A stretch of 64,000 bases of DNA, taken from Bizionia saleffrena. GTDB taxonomy: Bacteria > Bacteroidota > Bacteroidia > Flavobacteriales > Flavobacteriaceae. The notes beneath the pieces were generated by a model. It searched no databases and was not told the origin of the DNA. It saw nothing but the letters and a program-made list of their open reading frames with translations. Location of the stretch: contig NZ_VSKM01000012.1 of assembly GCF_008086175.1 (NCBI RefSeq), positions 1 through 64,000 on the forward strand. The letters run 5' to 3'. Positions 18,065 through 24,137 of this stretch are shown piece after piece. A program made the translations under genes and the position numbers. Position 1 is the first letter of the stretch; the number at the start of each line of letters is the position of its first letter.

Positions 18065-19937
18065 GTGTGCCCAGTATGGGCATCTTTAACTTACAGCAAA
18101 GTAAGTAATTAATCTAGAGGGTGCAAGTCCCTTATGCGCTGGGGTAACGCCTAGAAGCATTAGTAAGTCGCAAGGGTGGTAACTGCAAAGTTACATCTGA
18201 AGAAAGCGAGACTACAAAACTCGGTACTGACGAACAGAAACCGTATACAGAGGCCTATTTATTCGGGTAAGCAACCACATCATTGCAACGCCCAAAGAGT
18301 ATCAAAAGGGTAAGTAGGTAGATACGGCAGGGATTGAGTGAAAGAAGATGTCATTACCTGGGGAGATCTCCAAAGTTACGAGTTGGCCTATTGGAGAAGT
18401 CAGCAGAAGTCATAGTACTACTTAGAAACAGACAATAGTTGGGATTGCTTAAACCATACCCCATCAGGAACACGAGTAGGAAGGACAGAACATTAAATCA
18501 CGTTGAAATTCGATTAGGAGGCTTTTGCTAGCCTAATCTTAAGCCAACAGAAGTAAACATTTGTTTTAAACAATTTATGATTGCAGAAGTATTAGAAGCC
18601 AAAAACCTCTATAAAGCAGCACAGCAAGTGGTGCGAAATAAAGGAGCTAGTGGAGTAGATGGTATGCCGGTTTCGGAGTTAACCCAATATATACGGGTCA
18701 ATCGAGAACAAATAAGCACCACTATTTACAGTAACGGCTATATACCGCAAGCCATTTTAGGAGTATCCATACCTAAGGAAAAGGGAAAACCCCGTCTTTT
18801 AGGTATCCCAACAGTAATAGATAGGTGTCTACAACAGGCAGTAAGCCAGCTACTAATAACCAAATTCGAGTACGGATTTGAGCCCTTTAGTTTCGGTTTT
18901 CGACCTAAGAAGAACATCCATAAAGCAGTACTACAAGCTCAGGAATACATCAATGATGGCTTCCAAAACATTGTAGATATCGACTTAAAAGGATTCTTCG
19001 ACGCGGTAGAACATAGCCTACTATTACAACTAATTTACAATAAAGTAGACTGCCCAGTCACGCTGCGATTAATTCGCAAATGGTTACGAGCGCCCATACT
19101 TATAAAAGGGCGCTTAGTTAAACGGCGAAAAGGCATACCGCAAGGCAGCCCACTAAGCCCGTTATTATCTAATATCTTATTAGATGTTTTAGATAAATTT
19201 CTTAGCAACAAAGGGTTTCGTTATGTCCGCTATGCAGACGATTTTAGTATTTATACAACATCGAAAGCAAAAGCAAAGCAAATAGGGAATCAGGTGTATC
19301 TTTTTCTAAAAGACACATTACATCTTCCAATAAACGGAGCAAAAAGTGGCATACGTCGCCCCGTAAATTTCGAGTTGTTAGGACATAGCTTTGTACCCAT
19401 TTATAAGAAAGGTGTAAAAGGGCAATACCAACTTGTTGTAAGCAAAAGCGGTTGGGATAAATTCAAACGGAAACTAAAACTTTTAACCAAGAAAACCAAT
19501 CCAGTATCTTTAACAGAACGTTTAAGCCGCCTCACACAAGTGTGTCGAGGATGGCTTAACAACTATCGTTTAACAAACAGTTATACAAAACTTAAAAAGT
19601 TAGATGAATGGTTGCGAAACCGCCTGCGGTATTGCATTTGGCACCATTGGAAGAAAGCAGAAAGGAAACGTAAGAATTTAATACGTCTAGGAATAGAAGA
19701 AGGACAAGCTTATGCTTGGAGCAGAACCCGAATGGGAGGCTGGGCAGTAGCCCAGAGTCCTATATTAGGGACTACACTAACCCTATCTAGACTAAAGCGA
19801 AGAGGGTATAAACCGATGATAGATTACATAAACAAAATACAAACTTCGATTTGGTGAACCGCCGTATACGAGACCCGTACGTACGGTGGTGTGAGAGGCG
19901 CACTGGCAATCATTCGATTGTCAGCCGTCTACTCGAT
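18065..19937 (+). mobile_element. group II intron with reverse transcriptase, inserted in attC-like site S1
   Basis: A full 1873-bp intron. It begins GTGTGCCCAG (GUGYG consensus) and has a long structured domain I-III. The RT is in domain IV (18577-19857). Domain V begins GAACCGCCGTATACGAG, and domain VI has a hairpin CTGGCAATC/GATTGTCAG on an outer stem with a bulged A, ending CTCGAT. The 5' flank ACACGGTGT and 3' flank TATCTTTAG rejoin to a GTTATCT core. It is antisense to the cassette genes, as reported for group IIC-attC introns whose site is TTGT^T; here GTGT^T. The class assignment is inferred from the target and the lack of an endonuclease domain. Confidence 0.85.
18577..19857 (+). CDS. 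group II intron reverse transcriptase/maturase
   Basis: A 426-aa intron-encoded protein. RT domain about 1-270: GVDG near residue 26, FGFRPKKNIHKA (RT2), DIDLKGFFD (RT3), KGIPQGSPLSPLLSN (186-199), and the catalytic YADDF at 219-223. The maturase (X) domain follows, with RGWLNNYR. The C-terminus (MGGWAVAQSPILGTTLT) is basic, for DNA binding. There is no HNH endonuclease domain, so target priming must use a nascent strand or structured single-stranded DNA. It assists splicing and mobility of its own intron and probably of the ORF-less copy. Confidence 0.93.
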   Translation: MIAEVLEAKNLYKAAQQVVRNKGASGVDGMPVSELTQYIRVNREQISTTIYSNGYIPQAILGVSIPKEKGKPRLLGIPTVIDRCLQQAVSQLLITKFEYGFEPFSFGFRPKKNIHKAVLQAQEYINDGFQNIVDIDLKGFFDAVEHSLLLQLIYNKVDCPVTLRLIRKWLRAPILIKGRLVKRRKGIPQGSPLSPLLSNILLDVLDKFLSNKGFRYVRYADDFSIYTTSKAKAKQIGNQVYLFLKDTLHLPINGAKSGIRRPVNFELLGHSFVPIYKKGVKGQYQLVVSKSGWDKFKRKLKLLTKKTNPVSLTERLSRLTQVCRGWLNNYRLTNSYTKLKKLDEWLRNRLRYCIWHHWKKAERKRKNLIRLGIEEGQAYAWSRTRMGGWAVAQSPILGTTLTLSRLKRRGYKPMIDYINKIQTSIW

Positions 19938-20105
19938 TATCTTTAGTGCTTTGATGTTCAGGCTATTCTCCACATTTAGTTATTCCACTTTTTATTTAAA
20001 AAAAAAATTTAAAAACTTTCCAAGTTGCGCCTTTTATTTCTTCGTGTTTAATTGATTTACAATATTTCAGTTTCCGTAAACTAGTTTTTTTTTCTTTTTA
20101 ATTAC

Positions 20106-20516
20106 GATTCCATAAACTTGCTAAATTCCGCATTGTATTTTTCTAGTTTTGAGAGTTATATTATCTTACTTTCCTTAAATTCCAACAATTCAGATTCCAC
20201 AAACGCGCTCATTTTCCACACACAATTCTTTTAGGTTTAAGCGATAAATTCCGCAAACTGACTTTTTATGAACGATTCCACAAACTTGCTAAATTCCGCA
20301 TTGTATTTTTCTGACTTTTGGAGTTCCAGTATTTCAGTTTCCTTAAATTCCAACAATTCAGATTCCACAAACTTACTCATTTTCCACACACAAATTATTT
20401 TAGGTTTCAGTGATAAATTCCGGAAACTGACTTTTTAATTGACTCCGCAAACTTGCTAATATTCTAATTTTAAATCACTTAATTTATGGGTTTCAGTGAT
20501 TTTTTTTCGCATTAAA
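20106..20516. repeat. ~168-bp tandem repeat (2.4 units) filling cassette 3
   Basis: Direct repeat with units starting at 20106, 20274 and 20441 (the last partial). All units share runs such as AACTTGCTAAATTCCGC and the later GTTTCAGTGAT/GCGATAAATTCC part; the first two also share TTAAATTCCAACAATTCAGA. On the minus strand each unit encodes the start of MS(K/A)FVESELLEFKE. In one unit the frame stays open for 47 codons. The rest of cassette 3 (19938-20105) is AT-rich with no gene seen. Confidence 0.8.
20237..20380 (-). CDS. small ORF in cassette 3 (47 aa, uncertain)
   Basis: The ATG at 20380 opens a 47-codon frame: MSKFVESELLEFKETEIL, a charged helical middle, then KFVESFIKSQFAEFIA-stop. Only the first ~14 residues resemble something, the (K)FVES-x-x-LEFKE opening of AlbA_2/Schlafen-type ATP-binding proteins. 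The neighbouring repeat unit carries the same start (MSAFVESELLEFKES) but stops sooner. It may be a decayed repeated gene fragment or a real small protein, and is the only candidate product of cassette 3. Confidence 0.35.
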   Translation of the reverse strand: MSKFVESELLEFKETEILELQKSEKYNAEFSKFVESFIKSQFAEFIA

Positions 20517-20648
20517 GATAACGTGTTTGTGTATGGAAAGTTGCGTTTTTGTGAGCGAGGATTTTCCAAAGGAAAATCAGACGTAACAAAAGTGCAACGA
20601 CCGTTAATTAAATACTAATGTAGCAATTTTTTATACACGATGTTAGCA
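20516..20648 (-). repeat. attC-like site S2
   Basis: A 133-bp imperfect palindrome. Left arm AGATAACGTGTTTGTGTAT; right arm TTATACACGATGTTAGCA; a second arm pair AAAGTTGC / GCAATTTT; inner hairpin GATTTTCC-AAA-GGAAAATC. On the minus strand the first core is TGCTAAC (20648-20642) and the last is GTTATCT (20522-20516). The first core is the complement of the GTTAGCA that opens cassette 2, as the cassette rule requires. Its sequence differs more from S1 and S3 than they do from each other, while length and folding are kept. Confidence 0.78.
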
Positions 20649-20673
20649 CCAGTATTTTTCATTCCTAAATTTC

Positions 20674-21135
20674 TTATTCTTTCCATTTTAGGACTTTATT
20701 CATTTTCCTATTCACAAGTTTATATTCCACAAAAGCAAATAAGTAAAAAATTAAGTTTAGAAACAAAACCATAAAAAAATTACTTTCCAATTTTCCAGAT
20801 TTTATAAAATAATATAATTTCAAAATCAATGCGACCGACAGAAGAGTAAATAAAATCATTGACATTAATTTAAATCTCAATTTATATTCTCTAAAGTTTT
20901 CTTTTTTAAAAGTCACAATTATTTTCGGAAGTAACTTTTCAAAAGGTGTCGAAATTCTTAATAAGTCAATTCTGTTATTATTCTCAAAACCCAAAAAAAA
21001 CTTATTTGGCTCATTTAAATAAGTTGAAGCTGATTTGAAATCTAAAGATGTGTGTCTTTTTAACGATAATAATCTAATATTCCGTTCTGTTTTTTCAGAA
21101 TCCAATTCAGCAATATTTATCTTTTTAAAATACAA
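20674..21135 (-). CDS. hypothetical two-TM membrane protein, array cassette 2
   Basis: A 153-aa protein without a recognised family. The N-terminal half is soluble and charged. Two hydrophobic segments lie at about 88-110 (LMSMILFTLLSVALILKLYY) and 118-137 (NFFMVLFLNLIFYLFAFVEY), with a basic tail. The longest frame starts at a TTG (21135), only ~25 bp inside the cassette. No ATG lies near the N-terminus, so the start is uncertain. It is the sole ORF between sites S3 and S2. Confidence 0.6.
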   Translation of the reverse strand: MYFKKINIAELDSEKTERNIRLLSLKRHTSLDFKSASTYLNEPNKFFLGFENNNRIDLLRISTPFEKLLPKIIVTFKKENFREYKLRFKLMSMILFTLLSVALILKLYYFIKSGKLESNFFMVLFLNLIFYLFAFVEYKLVNRKMNKVLKWKE

Positions 21136-21157
21136 TTTTCAGTTTTAGTTATATTGG

Positions 21158-21289
21158 TGCTAACGTTGTTGTGTATGATTAGTTGCGTGATTAAGCACGG
21201 AATTTAGTAAATAAAAACCGAATAGAAAATCCGCGAGGATTTTCGTAAGTAGGCGAGAACCAAGCAATTAATTATACACGGTGTTGGCA
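21158..21289 (-). repeat. attC-like site S3 (intact reference copy)
   Basis: A 132-bp imperfect palindrome. Left arm TGCTAACGTTGTTGTGTAT then ATTAGTTGC; right arm GCAATTAATTATACACG then GTGTTGGCA; the arms pair apart from a few extrahelical bases near the core. An inner 8-bp hairpin GAAAATCC-GCGA-GGATTTTC sits in the middle. On the minus strand the first core is TGCCAAC (21289-21283), the complement of GTTGGCA that opens cassette 1. The last core is GTTAGCA (21164-21158), which opens cassette 2. S1 is a close sequence relative over almost its whole length. Confidence 0.8.
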
Positions 21290-21302
21290 AATCGTTTTTT
21301 AT

Positions 21303-22796
21303 TTATTCATATTTTTTTAAATCATATGCACAAAGTAATTTTCTGAAATTTGTATCATTTTTAGCTTTTATTCCTTTCAAGTGCTTTTCTACATCGTTGA
21401 GTTCGAGATTGTCTTCAAATATATTCCAGATTATACAACCAATTTTGTAAGTTAATGGAATTGACATATCATCCATAATTGCTTGTATTGTGTTGTGCTT
21501 TTTCTTTTGATTATCTGACGTAGATTTTAAGGCATTTTTAATATTTGTTATTTGTTGAGCTTTTAATTTGTCTGCAACTTTAATTTCTCCATTTATACTA
21601 CTGAAACCAAAAATCGGAAAATATTGAGCACTTTGAAGTTTGTACTTGTCGATAAGCACCAAAATTTGATGGTTTGATTCCTCCATAATTTTGAAATAAT
21701 TAGTCATTATTTCAGATGCTGTTTGGTATTGATAACTAATGGTCTTTGATGAACCAATTGCGAGGATTTTATCTCCATTCTTTAGAGAATCCAAATCCTC
21801 GGTAATTTTAACTTCAATTTTTCCTCCAGCGTAAATTTCCGCAACTACATTTTGAACTTTTCTTACATCCATTGCAGATATTGGTAAATGTATATTTGCA
21901 AGTGCTTGATAAATTAATGTAAAGTTATCCGTTTTGATTTTATTAATTCTAACAGTTGAATAACCGTCCATATCAATATCGTGTTCACTTATTACTTCGT
22001 TGTCAGCATCTTTTTCATATTCTACTAAAAGAAAATTATTTCTTATATTTTTTGCTAAATCAGAATTTGGTTCAACATATGTAAATATGGTTTTTAAAAT
22101 CTTTTTTATGTTGTTATCTCCAACACCATAACCAATAAAAATTATTGGATGATGAATAAAAAGAGAAAGTAATTGAGCTCGAATTAGTTCGTATTTTCCA
22201 TCAAATTGAGAATAATCGTTTTCTGTAATTATTATCTTATGTGGTTCTGTTGTACATCCGTGGATTTTGTATATTGAACCATAAGGATTGCTTAAAAGGA
22301 TATTATTACCAATTAATTTGTCAAACTCAAAAATATGCTCAATCAAATTGTCATAATTTGTAGTTATTATAGAGCCAATATTTTTTCTCGCTTTTTTAAA
22401 TTCGGCTATTTCAGGATTTTTATCTTCTCTTATTTCTAATTCTGAAAATATTTTAGATATATAGATTTTGAACCGACTTAAATTTTGTCCATTCTCCATA
22501 TTTTCATAAAAAACATCATTTATCTCTTGGAATTTTCCATTCCTATCGTTGATTAGAGTTTCGTTAAATTCATTTTCTAAAAGTGATGCAAGTTTTTCGA
22601 AATTATAAACACCATCTTCTTGACAAGTAGACTTCAAGTCTAAATAATATTCAGAGTTTCCTTTTAAATCAAATGCTATTTTTTTTAAAAGTCCATCCCA
22701 AGTATATGAGTTGGACAAATACCTCAAACTCACACCTGTTCCTACAAATAGTACGGGATGATTTTTAAAATTTGAAATGAATTCTTTAATGTTCAT
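21303..22796 (-). CDS. SIR2-domain protein, array cassette 1 (candidate antiphage defence)
   Basis: A 497-aa protein with an N-terminal SIR2_2-type domain (about 10-280). It has VLFVGTGVSLRYL (nucleotide loop), IITTNYDNLIEHIF, IYKIHGCTTEP and HHPIIFIGYGVGDNNI, the NAD-handling motifs of bacterial SIR2 proteins. The C-terminal ~200 residues are unassigned. Many bacterial SIR2-domain proteins degrade NAD+ during phage infection, but this one has not been tested. It is the first cassette after the recombinase, a position that in integrons holds the most recent acquisition. The ATG at 22796 is ~20 bp inside the cassette. Confidence 0.8.
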   Translation of the reverse strand: MNIKEFISNFKNHPVLFVGTGVSLRYLSNSYTWDGLLKKIAFDLKGNSEYYLDLKSTCQEDGVYNFEKLASLLENEFNETLINDRNGKFQEINDVFYENMENGQNLSRFKIYISKIFSELEIREDKNPEIAEFKKARKNIGSIITTNYDNLIEHIFEFDKLIGNNILLSNPYGSIYKIHGCTTEPHKIIITENDYSQFDGKYELIRAQLLSLFIHHPIIFIGYGVGDNNIKKILKTIFTYVEPNSDLAKNIRNNFLLVEYEKDADNEVISEHDIDMDGYSTVRINKIKTDNFTLIYQALANIHLPISAMDVRKVQNVVAEIYAGGKIEVKITEDLDSLKNGDKILAIGSSKTISYQYQTASEIMTNYFKIMEESNHQILVLIDKYKLQSAQYFPIFGFSSINGEIKVADKLKAQQITNIKNALKSTSDNQKKKHNTIQAIMDDMSIPLTYKIGCIIWNIFEDNLELNDVEKHLKGIKAKNDTNFRKLLCAYDLKKYE

Positions 22797-22814
22797 AGGT
22801 GTTTCTTAAATGTT

Positions 22815-22945
22815 TGCCAACTTAGTTATATGAACACTTTATTACCCTATTCTATAACAAAATAGCTGGATATGGATGCTTTTTAAGCTTTTCTATAATC
22901 CATATACTCGAGGTAATAAAGCAATCAAGCCATAAATATAACCTA
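22815..22945 (-). repeat. dyad-rich attI-like site next to the recombinase
   Basis: A core GTTGGCA (minus, 22821-22815) opens cassette 1. It is followed, towards the recombinase, by nested inverted repeats: TTAGTTATAT (22822) with ATATAACCTA (22936), CTTTATTACC (22837) with GGTAATAAAG (22912), and ATATGGAT (22870) with ATCCATAT (22898). All are centred near 22884. The sequence differs from S1-S3 but has the same overall length (131 bp). It ends 9 bp before the recombinase stop codon. I infer that it is the insertion site; it could also be an attC of a lost cassette. Confidence 0.55.
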
Positions 22946-22953
22946 TTATTTTC

Positions 22954-24090
22954 TTACAAATAGTCGAAAGGGTTTTTAATTTCTATTAAGTTAGTCGACG
23001 ATACGTGCGTGTATATCATTGTGGTCTTCGGGCTGTTGTGTCCTAATAATTCTTGTATGTAGCGTAAGTCTACCCCGCTTTCTAATAAATGAGTGGCAAA
23101 ACTATGACGCAAGGTGTGGAGTGTCGTATATTTTTTAATTTCAGTTTTGGCTACCGATTGTTTTAAAACCTGTCTAGCACTTACCTGCGAGTAGGGCGTG
23201 CCACCGCGGCCTTCAAATAAATAGTGCTGCGGATCGTAATGTTTAATGTAAGTGTGTAGTAATGGAATCAAATTTAGAGAAAGTAAAGTGTAGCGATCCT
23301 TTTTGCCCTTAGCGGCTTTTATATGTATCAGTCCGCGGCCGTAGTCTATATCGTTTAGATGCAAGCTCAATGCTTCACCTATGCGTAATCCGGCCGAATA
23401 CACCAAACTAAGTAACGTTTTATGCTTTAAGTTTTTGGTGACTTCAAAGAGCGTCTTTACTTCGTGTTTGCTTAAAATATTGGGGAGCTTTTTGTCTTTG
23501 CTAGGCCGCTCAATGTCTATAATATCGACAGTACCGTGTATAAACGATACATAATGCTTAATGCCAGTTATGCATTGGTTTTGGTACGAGATCGACTTGT
23601 TAGGAGCCACAATAAAATCGTAATTAAACTGCTCCACACTTCGCGTCGTAATAGTGGTAATCTGCTTTAAACTTAAATACCTTAAAAAAAAAGCAGTGAC
23701 CTCGCAATAGGTGTTCACCGTATTATCACTAAACCGTTTTTGATATAACCACTTTTTATAACCCTCTAGTTTTAAAAGTTGCGTTTCAGATAAAGCAGGG
23801 AGCGGTGGCGCTTTCTTAACAGCAAGTGGTGTTGGTTTTATCGCTGTCGCTTTAGGCTTTAAATCACTATAATCAACAAAAAAATGTTGCAACCTTAAAT
23901 AGTCAAACAACTTGTTTAAGGCTGTTCTATTATAATACACGTAATACTTTTGTTCCAAAGCGCTCCAATGGCTATCGGTATAGTTTTTTATGTACTGTTC
24001 CACAATGGGGCACGGCGTAAACTGTAACGCAATACAATTGTTATCATCAAGGCGAAGCTTTTTTAGAGTAATAGAGGTCGGTTTTTGCAT
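22954..24090 (-). CDS. tyrosine recombinase (XerC/IntI-like) of the cassette array
   Basis: A 378-aa site-specific recombinase. Residues 1-95 form an extra N-terminal part (TLKKLRLDDNNCIALQF, then a Pro-rich linker) absent from XerC/D. A SAM-like core-binding domain spans about 103-190, and the catalytic domain about 205-378. Catalytic residues visible: Arg236 (SAGLRIGEAL), Lys in KGKKDRY (261-264), His325 and Arg328 (HTLRHSFATHLL), His351 (LLGHNSPKTT) and Tyr360 (TTMIYTHV). The ending IKNPFDYL recalls the VRSPLD ending of IntI. The IntI-specific insert between motif boxes is not seen. It is oriented like the cassettes, with its 3' end facing the attI-like site. Confidence 0.85.
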   Translation of the reverse strand: MQKPTSITLKKLRLDDNNCIALQFTPCPIVEQYIKNYTDSHWSALEQKYYVYYNRTALNKLFDYLRLQHFFVDYSDLKPKATAIKPTPLAVKKAPPLPALSETQLLKLEGYKKWLYQKRFSDNTVNTYCEVTAFFLRYLSLKQITTITTRSVEQFNYDFIVAPNKSISYQNQCITGIKHYVSFIHGTVDIIDIERPSKDKKLPNILSKHEVKTLFEVTKNLKHKTLLSLVYSAGLRIGEALSLHLNDIDYGRGLIHIKAAKGKKDRYTLLSLNLIPLLHTYIKHYDPQHYLFEGRGGTPYSQVSARQVLKQSVAKTEIKKYTTLHTLRHSFATHLLESGVDLRYIQELLGHNSPKTTMIYTHVSSTNLIEIKNPFDYL

Positions 24091-24137
24091 AGAAAAATTG
24101 ATTAACCTCTAAATCTACCTAAAAATATTTTTAATTC

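Noticed and set aside
20106-20516. Repeat block considered as a CRISPR array
   Set aside because: The units are contiguous 168-bp direct repeats without short repeats and unique spacers, and no cas genes are nearby.
22954-24090. Recombinase as a phage or ICE integrase
   Set aside because: No phage or conjugation genes are nearby, the only tRNA is 9 kb away on the far side of polA, and the neighbouring DNA is a cassette array.
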